In this document: positions 22,737-33,285 of the stretch, one piece after another
Layout: every line of letters begins with the position of its first letter
Numbering within the stretch: position 1 is the first letter of the stretch
Assembly: GCA_018873225.1 (NCBI GenBank)
Contig: JAEILZ010000001.1
Coordinates: forward strand, 1,736,001 to 1,800,000
Direction: 5' to 3'
Length of the DNA: 64,000 nt
Origin: [Phialemoniopsis] sp. UDSM-2020
Taxonomy: Eukaryota > Ascomycota > Sordariomycetes > Thyridiales > Thyridiaceae
Notes under the pieces: generated by a model
The model's database searches: none
What the model saw: the letters and a program-made list of their open reading frames with translations, nothing else
What the model was told of the DNA's origin: nothing
Translations under genes and position numbers: made by a program

Positions 22737-24899
22737 TCAAAATGGTTGCGTCTCCCTCTTCAGCCAAGCCATTGTGAGCTCGTCGCCCTCAAAGTATCCC
22801 TTGAGCTTGGCCAGGACGTCGGCGTGGTGCTCGTTGAGCCACTTCTTCTCCTTCTCCGTCAGCATGCTCTCGTCGATGAGCTTGCGGCAGTAGGGCACCA
22901 TCGTGACGTTCTCGAAGCCCAGGTACGGCTTGTCGCCGAACGAGTGCTTGGTCTTGACCTCCTTGACAAGCACCATGTTCTCGGTCCGGATACCGTACGA
23001 GCCATCCACGTAGTACCCAGGCTCATTTGAAAGCACGTTGCCGGCGCTGAGTGCTACCTCAGAATATTGTTTGCGAGTACCGATACCGACTGGACCTTCG
23101 TGCACATTCAGGTAGGAACCGACGCCGTGTCCAGTGCCATGCCGATAGTCGAGACCCTCTTGCTGTTCCAATCGTCAGAGACACGACTCGCATTGCGTCA
23201 GTTGAAGTCAACGAGATATGACTTACCCAAAGGAATTGCCTGGCCAAGCAGTCCAGCGCAAATCCGGTGGTGCCTTTCGGGAAAATGGCCGTTCCCAGGG
23301 CGATGTGGCCCTTTAGTACTAGAGTGAAATTGTGTCGCTGCTCCTCAGTCGGGGTTCCGAAGTGCAGTGTCCTCGTGGTGTCCGTGGTACCGTCCAGGTA
23401 CTGCGCACCCGAGTCGCAGAGATAGGCGGCGTTTGGATCAATGATGGCGCAGTTGTCTCGCTCAGGGCTGTAATGGATAACAGCACCATTCGGCCCTGTG
23501 GCAGAGATCGTGTCAAAGGAGAGCCCGACGTACTTCTCCTGCTTCGCCCGGAGCGCTTCCAGCTTATCGGCGGCGGTAACTTCGTCCATCGTTACTTTCT
23601 TGTTCATAAGTTGATCCTCAAGCCATGAAAAATACTCGGTCAGTGCTGCACCGTCTCTGATGTGGCACTGCCGCATTCCCTCCAGCTCCGTGTCATTCTT
23701 GATCGCCTTGGCATCGCCAATCGGGCTCCGGATCTCCTCGACAAAGTTGTCACCTCCGAGAGCGAGCTTCAGAGCCCAAGATGCCTTGTTAGAGACCAGG
23801 AACTTCTGAACGGCCGTAGCGCCCTCGCCCTCGCCCTTGGTTTCGACCGACTGACTTAGGGACTTGGCATCCTCAAAGATCTTGTCATAAGGCTTGACGG
23901 TGATGCCGTTATCTGACAAGTAGCTTTGGCACTCCGCGCTGAGCTTAGAAGAGTCCACATACAGCGTTGCCGAGTCGGGAGTGATGATACTGTAGGAGAA
24001 GAAGACCGGGTTGTAAGGGATGTCACTCCCACGGAGGTTGTAGAGCCAGGCAATCTCGTCAAGCACAGAAGCGACGAAACCGGCGGACTTCTTCTTCTCG
24101 AGCTCCTTCCGCAACTCAGAGAGCTTGGTCTTGGTATCCTTCCCGGCATACTTCTCCGCCAGCACGACCACCTGCTCCGAAGGTCGCGCAGGCCGGTCGC
24201 CACCCCAGACCTTGTCCACCAGATTGTCGGACACCGCAATGAAGTCCGAGCCCCCAGCCTTTTGGACCTTCTCCTGGAGCTTCTTGGCAGCCGACCCCGA
24301 GATCAGGGTTGGATCTATGCCGACAATCTTGCCCCCCGCCGACTCGTCTGCTGACCACTCCTGCCACGTAGGTACATCCTGAATGCCTTGCTTGAGGAGC
24401 TGCCAGTTCTTGTCGAGTTGCTTTGCAGCCTGGTTGAAGTATCTGCCGTCCGTGGCGAGGGTCGCCTTGTCGTGGGTAATGACGGCACAGCCGGCGGAAC
24501 CACTGAAACCGGAAATGAACTCGCGCCGGCCGTCACATGCAGCGATATATTCGGACGAATGGCTGTCTTCAGAGGGTACGACTGGGGAGCAAAGAAGTAG
24601 TTTAGCATATCGATTCGGATCAAACCTTTACTTTACAGTAACCCACCATAGATGTCCACCTTGTGCTCTTTCATCAGCTTCCGCAGCTGCGCCAACCGGT
24701 CGCTGGTATTGACAGTCTCCATATCGATGGGGGATGGAGGACGAGTGGAGTAGAATCGTGGGGTAGGCAACCAGCTCCTCGAGGAGCAGATAAAAGATAA
24801 CCTTGAGGACGACCGAGTCGCCGGTGGAATAAACTGCACAAGAAGAGGCTTGGAAGAACGAAGAGAAGGTAGAAAGGTGGAAGGATAGATGACTCGCAT
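22737..24899 (-). CDS. AMPP: Xaa-Pro aminopeptidase P (AMPP), with possible mitochondrial form
   Basis: Three exons (from 24899 or 24722 to 24647, 24581-23227, 23162-22737) with introns of 65 and 64 nt. From ATG 24722 ([16 protein letters not shown]) the product is 618 residues, the usual fungal AMPP length. The same exon is open in frame to an ATG at 24899, adding 59 residues rich in Arg and Ser and free of acid residues until the last few, ending near [12 protein letters not shown], which looks like a mitochondrial presequence. The enzyme removes N-terminal residues before proline using two Mn ions. Two creatinase-type N domains precede the pita-bread catalytic domain; ligands lie in [16 protein letters not shown] (two Asp), [17 protein letters not shown] (His), NEPGYY (Glu) and [12 protein letters not shown] (Glu). 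The intron donor GTGGGT splits the [13 protein letters not shown] motif. Confidence 0.93.
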
Positions 24900-26117
24900 G
24901 GAGACGGTATGGGGGGAGGGTCACGCGAGAGGGAACAAAGGTCGGATAGCACGCAGACGATATAATAAAGGAAGGTCGTTCGAGGTAGGGAAACGGAGCG
25001 AGCAGCCGGTCCGTCTCTCTAGACTGAGTCCGTTCTGGCAGGTCACTCACGTCGACAATTGGGGAGGGGAGCACCAATGACGGAGGGGAAGATGAGACGT
25101 TTGCGCTAAAGCAGCGTAAAAGCTTCCAATTTGTTCAGAGCTCACGGGCCAGGTGTGATAGTGGATGCCCACCCAAAGCCACCCCCGCTGCACTCTTATT
25201 AGCACCAAAAGAACCCCTCCATCTGGTCAAAAAGATGGGAGAGACTGATTTCGGGAGGTGCTTGTCACGGATTGAGCTCCGTCAGGCACATTGATATCAA
25301 AATTCGAGGCTTGTAGAGAACAAGTATTCTCATGCAAGTTTCTGCGCTTTACAAAAAAAAACCCAGACGGCTAATCTTATAAAGTGGAATATTTACCAAG
25401 TAGTTATTTGCTTCTTTCCAAGCTGCAGCCGGCACTGGACGCTTTGTTCGGCATGCAGATAGATGCAGGTATATCCTCGAAGTATCCTAAGTAAGTATTG
25501 ACGACCACCCCGCGTCGGCATGCATACCTGACCCAAGCAATGTGTTCCTGATCTTACACCCTTGAATCAAATGTCTCTTGAGAAGGTACTATGAGGTACA
25601 CGGTCAAATGAATGTCAGGAAAGGTACAGACTAAATACCGAGAGACTGTATATGTAAATGTAAATGGTGGAATATGCCTTTCTTCTTGTAGCATCGGGAA
25701 CATTGAAGTGATGAAGAAGTGAAGTGACGCCGTGATTAGGCGACTCTAAAAGGCGGGTCCGGCCCGGGGCACCATCACCAAAGGCGGCGGCGGCCTGGTT
25801 AGAGCTAGTTACTTAGGTGCATCAAATTTCAAGCATCGAAACTGGAGCACTTTGTTCAGAGAACTCTTGTCGGCCAAAAAGACACCAGCTGGTCCACTCA
25901 GAATGAACGTCTACCTTAGCTGGTGAGAAATGATATAAAGGAAGCCTATATGGAATTTGTCTATTTATTCAGTCAGCCCTAGCCTGCCTGCGCTGGAAAC
26001 TAAGGCTCGTCATACACTGCCCACCGCATCTCGCCCAACCTGCATTGAACCAGAGCCTAGCTTCGCTTTCTTTTGTCGAAACAAACCAAGTCGTGATGAT
26101 ACGGTACAGATTCAACG
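24900..26117. promoter_or_regulatory. Divergent upstream region of AMPP and karyopherin
   Basis: 1.2 kb between the AMPP start (minus) and the karyopherin start (plus). It holds an A-run near 25352-25361 and short GTAAATGTAAAT and CGGCGG repeats, but no gene that I can support. Confidence 0.45.
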
Positions 26118-29100
26118 ATGGAACAAACCCCTTTACCAACCACCATACCTGAGGTGGAACAGGTCAGCTGCCAAAAGCCAACTTCACCCGTTCACTTCGC
26201 ATACTGACCCATCTCCCAGCTCATCTTGGCGCTATATCAGCAAAATTCACCTGGTGCCATCTCGAACATTCAAGACGTTCTACAACGCCTGCAAAAGTCT
26301 CCACAGGGTTGGCAGATAGCTAAACAGCTGCTGGACCAGCCATCTAGGGGCAGCCAGGACGACCAAATCAGATTCTTTGGCGCTCTGACCATTATCATCA
26401 AGCTCAACACAGAGAGGTATGAGCCTTAGCCCATCGACTGTCCAGAAACCCTTAGAATCGAGTACTAACGTTCGAGCAGCTCCAGCCTCACCGATGACGA
26501 TGCTCAAGAGTTACTCCAGAGCATTCTCCAATGGCTGATTTCTGCCGCCACTGGAGGTTCGGGAGGTTTCGTTGTCCAAAAGCTCTGCCACGCATTAGGG
26601 GCCTTCTTTGTGCAATTTTCACATCTCTGGTCGAGCTGTGTTCGCCATCTTCTCGCTTGTCTCAGCGAGAAGCGCAGCGTTCCTCTTGACTATTTACCAC
26701 AAGCCGCCGAGGTCACGCAGCTCGCCAGGTCATTGCCATGGGAGCTCTTGCGTGCTGTGCCTTGGTTCCTGGCAAAAGTTGTTGAGGATGTTGGCAGGAC
26801 CGATATAAATGCTGTCAAACAGTAGGTTGGAGGATCTCGGACATAAGATCGCAATAATTACTGACAATTTAAAAGCACTAGCACGCATCACCGGCTCATG
26901 GAGAATGGTCAAGACGTCACCGCCCTACTCAGCGTTTGCCTGTCACCTTCTCTTTCGTCTCTTTCGAACTCATACCGCGTGGAGGCGATCAGCAAGGATA
27001 CCCTTGACTGTATACAAGTGAGTAATTCCTACACCGGTTCCGGCTTCGACATAGCTGACTCAAGACCAGTCCTGGATATTCTATGCCCAACGTGTGTCTT
27101 CCAACACTGAAGAGCTTGTCACCCCTTTACGCACACTTGTCGAGCCTATTATCAACTGCCTTGTCAACGAGTCGTCATATCAGGCAGCTGTCGAACTATT
27201 GACGGAGGTCTTGTCCAACTACTCAAGGTTCTTCACTGACGACCAATACTCAATGCTTGCATCCATATTCGAGAGCCAGTGGGCCCAACAACTCTACAAC
27301 AGGTTGACATCTGGACATTACAACGATGTTGATGTGGACCCCTTGATGTTTGGCCTATTCATGATTGCCTACGGAGATGCGAAGGTCTTGGAACTTATGC
27401 AGGGTCCTGACCAGCGCTCGCAGCAGTTTCTTTCCGGCCTCTGTGGTCTCCTTGGCACGCAAGGGTATCCAGTGGCAGAGGATAAGATATTTGTTCCAGC
27501 CCTGGAGTTTTGGTCAACCTTTATCGAAACTATGACCGATACCCTCTACTCGGACGAGGAGGCTGCACAGATCTGGAGACATACTGCACTTGCCCACGTC
27601 ATGCAAGTCGTCGGTACCTGCTGGAAGAAAATCCAATATCCGCCGATGGATACCTTCATGTCTTGGGACTCGTCAGAGAGGACCGGCTTCGGCGATGCCC
27701 GGAAAGATGTTGCTGACCTGTTGCAGACCACATATTCCATCACGGGACAAGACTTGATATCCCTATTTGTTGATCTGCTTCTCCAATCATTGCCCACCAA
27801 GTCCTGGGCAGAGATTGAGGCAGCTGCATTCTGTCTTTCGTCTCTCAGCGACTGCATTTCGGACGAGGGCAACTGTGATGACCTCCTGAATAGCGTCTTC
27901 TCCGCGCCTCTGTTTGACCTTCTGAGTCAAACCCATGGGCCCATTCCGGTGAAGCTGAGACAGACAGCGTTATCTCTCATTGAGAGGTACTCTGAATACT
28001 TTGAAAGGCGTTCAGAGTATTTACCAGCGGCATTGAGCTTACTCTTCGACGCTGTCGGGGTGGCTAATTTGGCAGGGCCTTCCTCCAAGTCAATTGCTAC
28101 TTTATGCTCGTCTTGCAGATCGACATTGACGAGTGAGGTCGGAGCTTTCTTGGGCCATTACCAAACCCTGCACTCTATGCAGAATCTGGATGCTCTGGCT
28201 GAAGAGAGGATCGTTGCAGCTATTGCTTCTATCATACAGGCGATCCCAAATGAAGCCCAAAGGCTACAGGCTTTTGAGCAACTCTTTGGCCTGCTCAGAA
28301 ATGATATCAACAGATGCATACAATTAAAACGTGCACCAGGCACAGCCAACCCTGAAGAGCCGTTACTACAAAAGGGCTTCGCTCAGTGCCAACTCAAAGA
28401 TTTCCCTGAAACCGAAATCGAGGATATATTGTCGCAGATAGTTCACCACTCGATGCGGTGTCTAGCTAGCATGGCAAAGGGGATGCAGGCTACTTCCGAG
28501 GGACCGGTCGATTTGGACACAGACTCGCCTGACAGAAAGGCCTCCCCAAGTCAGCATCTCCATCACGTTCAAAACCAGGTGATGTCAACGATGGTGGAGG
28601 CGCAGTCTGCGTTCCCCGAGAGCGGCGAGGTCGTTGACACGATCTGCAACACGCTGAAAGCCGGCTTTTCGGAGACGGAACCTGGACCTTTCGTCTTCCA
28701 GCCAGAGATGGTCTCGGAATTCTTCACACGACAGGGCTACGAGACGCGGAGGATAGGCGTCTTGGTGAGCACAGCGTGCTGCTTCGTCAGCGCGCTGAGT
28801 ACTTATCCTAAAGAGCAAGTCAAGCAGAATTTGACCACTCTCCTCCCCTGGGTCGTATCGCTGCTTCATTCGCTACCAGGCACGTCTTGACTTGTCCTAT
28901 GCGATCCTCATCTCCTCTAACTATGAATACAGAACCAGATGCGGACACGGAACTAGCACAGAACGGCATCGACTTTGTCTCTCGGTTGATGAATAAGCAT
29001 CCAGAAGTATTGTTCCAGATCCAGCCGACCTCTATGCTCGAGTTCTTCTTCATGTTCACCCTGAAGGTTCTCAACGGCCAGGAACCACTGCCGAAAGCCA

Positions 29101-29613
29101 CCGCGGCCGACTTTTGGGTAAGTGCCGCCGCTTCTGTAGCTTAGAAGGAACAATGACTGACATCTTTACTTCCACATAGACAAGTTTCATCACTCTCAGG
29201 CCCGCCGACCCGTGCCTCCAACCGTCCATCGATGGCGCGATGGAGCACTTGGGCCCCCTACTCGCGCAGGCTCTGGTGCAGAACATCGGGGGCGGGGCGT
29301 CTCGCAGTGAGCTCGACCGCCTCAGCGACCCCCTTAAGAAGCTCGTCGTGTCGAACGTCCGGGCGCAGTCGTGGCTCGAGGGTGCGCTCACCGACCCGTC
29401 CTTCCCCAGCAGCAAGGTCTCGGCGCAGGACAAGAGCGTCTTCCTCAAGCGGATCATCAAGTAAGCCCTCACCCTGTTTCCGAGTGTGTGGAGTCCAGGA
29501 ACACCATAGCTAACAAGAGTCCCTCTAGTCTTCGGGGAGCCCGACAGACGAACCAGGTCGTGAGGGAGTTTTGGTTGGCATGCCGGGGTTCTAGCTTTGC
29601 ATATGCCTCTTGA
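26118..29613 (+). CDS. Importin-beta family karyopherin (importin-13/Kap122/Kap111 type)
   Basis: Eight exons (26118-26162, 26220-26416, 26480-26821, 26876-27017, 27070-28879, 28933-29117, 29180-29460, 29529-29613) sum to 3087 nt, or 1028 residues, the normal size for a beta-karyopherin. It carries cargo through nuclear pores under Ran control. The N terminus has the importin-beta arrangement (EQLILALYQQNSPGAISNIQDVLQRLQKSP, then WQIAKQLL and RFFGALTIIIKLN) and the rest is helical HEAT-type repeats, for example ARSLPWELLRAVPWFLAKVVEDVG and AEIEAAAFCLSSLSDCISDEG. The order and weak similarity point to the importin-13/Pdr6 branch; the cargo is unknown. Intron 5 (28880-28932) appears to use a GC donor (CAG/GCACGT) with a CTAAC branch and CAG acceptor; GT donors nearby give the wrong frame. 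Confidence 0.88.
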
Positions 29614-29864
29614 TGGACTCTAGAGGTTGGGCGTTGTATGCATTAGATTGATTTGGAAAATACTTTGTATTTCGGTTCTCGAGTAGCATTTGACGTTGCG
29701 ATCGAGCACAAGTCAATGATGAACTAGACAGCATGCGTATTGCATTGAAATTCCCTGTTACACCCATCTCGAAACCCTGAAGACAGAGCGCTACGTTACG
29801 TCGATCGTCTACACTTCTAATATTACACGTAGAATACACACGTCGTCCGAGCGAGATTGCTTGC

Positions 29865-31294
29865 TCAGAGCCCAACAGCGGACCGCACAAGCTTCATCGT
29901 CTCCTCGGCGCTGGCCCTCGCCTTCTCCGCGCCCCGGGCCTCCACCTCGTCCAGGTACTTCCCGCCGTCCCGCTCGAGCAGCTCGACGTACCGCTCGCGG
30001 ATCCCGCCGATGCCCGCGACGACGGCGTCGGCGACGCGCGTCTTGAGCGTCTTGAGCGTGGCGCCGGCGGCGGCCATCTCGGCCGCCAGCTCCGCGGGGC
30101 TCTGCTCGCCGCCGTCAAAGATGGACAGCAGCTCGAGTAAGTTGGACACGCCCGGGCGCGCGGCCGGGTCGTATGTGACGGCGTTGGTCGAGTCGGTCAG
30201 CGCCGACATGAGCTTCTTGCGGACCTCGGCGGGGGGGTCGGTCAGCAGGATGCGCGAGCGGGGGTCGGCGTGGGACTTGGACATCTTTTGCGTGGGCTGC
30301 TGGAGGGACATGACGCGGCGGGCGGACTGGGCTATAACACGGGGAGGCTTGTTTAGCGGTTGGGAAATGTTGATGCATCATGAGGATGCTTACAGAGGAT
30401 GGTCTCGGGGGCGATGAGGTGCTGCCCGCCGTAGACGTGGTTGAAGCCGTTGGCGCACTCGCGCGCGAACTCGAGGTGCTGCCGCTGGTCTTCACCGACG
30501 GGGACGTGTGTGGCTCTATTCGAAAGGGTCAACGGTCTGCTCCGTGAGAAGCATCGCCTGGCTTATACATACCGATGAACGAGGATATCGGCCGCTTGGA
30601 GCACGGGATATGAGAAAAGGCCTAGCTTCAGGGATGCTTTTGCTTTCTCGTCCATGATCGAGGCATCGTTAGATAGATGCAGTTTGCTCTGTCATGTCTG
30701 TCAGCCGCTCCGTCTTCCCGCAGACAGTAGGGACAAGACCAACCTTCCACTGCGTCATCCGTGAAAGATAGCCCATAGATGCCGTACAGCTCAGAATCCA
30801 CATGAGCTCTGAGTGCGCAGGAACCTAATGAGATGTGATTAGCTTGAGATTCATGTTAGGCATGACGACAGCCTTGACCGTGAACTCACTGAGGACTGGT
30901 AGAACACGATACACCGCTCAGGGTCAATCCCGATGGCCAGTAGTGCAGCCACCATCTCCCGCCTCCACTGGCGCAGGGAGTCAGCCTGCTGCGGCACCGT
31001 GATGGCGTGCAGGTCGACGATCGAGTACAGCAGCTTGTCGCCGGGCGCTGCCTCGCGCTGCAGGCGGACCCACTGGCTCAGCGCGCCGAGGTAGTTGCCC
31101 AAGTGCGGTATACCCGTCGGCTGGATGCCAGAGAAGATGACGGCGTTGGAGGGTCGGTCGAGGGCGGCCCCGGCCGCCGTGGATGAGGCGGAGCGGCATT
31201 GACATGACAGCCGTCCCGGGAATGAGGTTCGCGGGCTGCGGGCTGTCAGACTTCTCAGCGCCTGAGGAGTCGCGGAACCCCTGCACCACCTCAT
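29865..31294 (-). CDS. MSW1: Mitochondrial tryptophanyl-tRNA synthetase
   Basis: Five exons (31294-30890, 30824-30744, 30688-30573, 30515-30394, 30331-29865) give 396 residues. This class I synthetase charges mitochondrial tRNA-Trp. The bacterial-type enzyme shows [19 protein letters not shown] (HIGH-equivalent PHLGN), [66 protein letters not shown], and the KMSKS loop intact in [17 protein letters not shown]. The first 40 or so residues are rich in Arg, Ser and Ala with no acid residues, a good mitochondrial targeting signal. Introns are 55-65 nt. The small C-terminal helical domain ends [15 protein letters not shown]. Confidence 0.95.
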
Positions 31295-31775
31295 TTTGTA
31301 TTAAACACCGTCGCGCATATGATATTGGGCGGGTTGTATGTCCTGCCCGCGTGAGGTGTAGATCTTGTGTCGTGAGAGATGGTCTGATGGTACGGTTGGT
31401 CGTTGGAGACTAATACGTGACTGGCCCGAGTGTCCAAAATTAATTTTTGGGGTTACGGAGGATCTCTCTACACAGTTACTGCCAGTCTCACAGGCACGCA
31501 TCGCAACATCACAAACCTGTAAATGAGATGAAATAATAGTCAAATGATTGATATACGTCTTTTCAACATTATGTCTCAAGCATCTTACTTTACTGAAGTA
31601 CAGTTGCTTATTGTACGACAACATCATCTAATATCCAAACGAGGCACCCATGGAAAACGGCATGTTCCGAATATTGTATTTAAATTTATGTGATTTTACA
31701 CAGTAGGCCGTCTTGATAGGCTCTACTAAGTACATTCTGCCTTTATGAATACATGCACTTATCATACCTTCTTCT
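31295..31775. other. MSW1 promoter and uS10m 3' region
   Basis: 481 bp between two minus-strand genes. It is AT-rich in the right part (about 31500-31740), fitting 3' UTR and polyadenylation sequence of the ribosomal protein gene. No gene visible. Confidence 0.45.
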
Positions 31776-32782
31776 TCACAGGCCTCCGCTGAGGTTCAGC
31801 CTCTCCTTCGTCAGGAGCTCCTCCACCTTCTCTACCGTGCCCAGCGTCTTGGTCTCGCCTAGGTGCGCCCACTTGGGGTCAGTCGCACCGGCAGCATCCT
31901 TCGCAGCGTCGTCCATCAACTTGCCGACATCTAGACATGTCTCTCATTAGCAAATGCTCCTCCCTCCCCAGATCATGATATCCAGGCTGAAACTTACCCA
32001 GCTTGCTAAACTCCCACATGTTGGCCTTCATACCGACGCCCGGGTAGGCGTGCTTCTGCAGGAACGCGAGCCATATCTGCACCGTCTCCGGGTTGCCGTC
32101 GCGGATCTGGATCAGGCGCCGCAGCGTGATGCGCTCAAAGTTCTCCTGCGACTTCTTGAAGATGAAGTGGCTCTTGGGCACGGTCCAGCGCTCCGTGATC
32201 TTGGGCAGCGGCACGGGTCCGAAGGCGGGCAGCTTGAGGTAGTAGGCGGCGCGCAGGGCGAAATCGCAAAAGAACTCGAGGCTGCGCACGTTGAAGGAGC
32301 GCAGCTGCAGGTCGGCCGAGGGCACGCCGTACTCGACTTCGTGGCGCAGCGGCTGGAGGTATAGGGACTGGACGGATCGGGGGAGTCGGGGGTCAGCTTT
32401 AGAACCTTTCGATCTAGATTGACGACGTGTCAGTTCGGTTGTATTGCCTGCTTGATGGGTAAATCGTTGTACATACTCGGCTGCCGAGCTCGACGCTGGT
32501 TTCGCGGCCTTGGAGGCTCTGTAACATTGAGTCAGTATCAGTTTCTCCCATTTTATAGATCCAAATCACCGCATAGCACCTCGTCGGACGTAACGTACAC
32601 TGTGCTCTTCGGTCGGGATAATGAGGGAATGAAGGTGGCCTGGGCTGGCCGGAGGACCGCGGGTTGCTTCACAAAGGTCAGCAATTGGTACGCTATTGAT
32701 CATGGGGATCGATCAGGACAAGTCTTACCGGCCTCCACTGGATGACATGCCGTACTGGCCGTATTACTGACGGCGCACTCAT
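31776..32782 (-). CDS. RSM10: Mitochondrial ribosomal protein uS10m
   Basis: Five exons (32782-32729, 32666-32599, 32518-32477, 32413-31998, 31930-31776) sum to 735 nt, 244 residues. It is a mitochondrial small-subunit head protein. The S10 domain is in exon 4: DLQLRSFNVRSLEFFCDFALRAA with PLPKITERWTVPKSHFIFKKSQENFERITLRRLIQI and EFSKLDVGKLMD across the last intron. The N terminus, built from three small exons (54, 68 and 42 nt), is acid-free and rich in Arg, Pro, Ser and Lys (MSAPSVIRPVRHVIQWRPQP), a good mitochondrial presequence. I chose this start because it alone gives a phase-0 join to exon 2. Exon 2 follows an AAG acceptor after a CTGAC branch. The S10 domain is certain; the first exon is less so. 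Confidence 0.85.
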
Positions 32783-32941
32783 CTCTGCATTGCTTTCCGG
32801 CAATTGGTGATATCCGCGTCTCTGTATCGTGAGAATCTTGCGGCTCGAAAGGAGATTTTAGCGTCCTGGCCTGACCTGCCGTTATCGATAAGAGCAGTTG
32901 TCCGCACCGCTCCACAGTGCATCCACCACAGGTGCATCGCA

Positions 32942-32960
32942 GGGTTGGGGTTAGGGTTAA
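32942..32960 (-). promoter_or_regulatory. Telobox-like motif upstream of RSM10
   Basis: GGGTTGGGGTTAGGGTTAA holds one exact TTAGGGTTA core plus a degenerate GGGTTGGGG neighbour. It lies about 170 bp before the RSM10 ATG; read with the gene it is AACCCTAACCCC. In several fungi such teloboxes in translation-related promoters are bound by Tbf1-type Myb factors. Function here is inferred from position only. Confidence 0.45.
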
Positions 32961-32990
32961 TCGCACATCAGTCTCGAGGCTCCCTGTCCA

Positions 32991-33008
32991 TCGTCGTCGT
33001 CGTCGTCG
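32991..33008. repeat. TCG trinucleotide repeat, six units
   Basis: Six uninterrupted TCG units in the non-coding region upstream of RSM10. A simple microsatellite. Confidence 0.9.
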
Positions 33009-33285
33009 TGCGTGTTGTGTCAAAGGCTGAAGAGAAGATACGGACCTCACAAAGTCAGTAGAATACAGTAGTGGTGATAAACAACACTAGAAGTTGAACG
33101 ATGTGTACATATTATAATTGGGTATTGATATCTAAGAATATGTTGTTGAAGGCATGGTTTTTGTATATACAATGCTCTTTACCATGGTCTCGAAAGCACA
33201 AAAGGTTTGTATCGCTCGTCTGAATCGTAATCACTCGGCCAAGCATCAACCGCTTAAGCCCTTCCACTCATATTATTTCCAAGAA

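Larger units (their letters stand above)
32783..33285. other. RSM10 upstream region
   Basis: 503 bp between the RSM10 start and the stop of the WSC-domain gene, both minus strand. It holds a telomere-like motif and a TCG triplet repeat, both listed separately. No gene visible. Confidence 0.5.
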
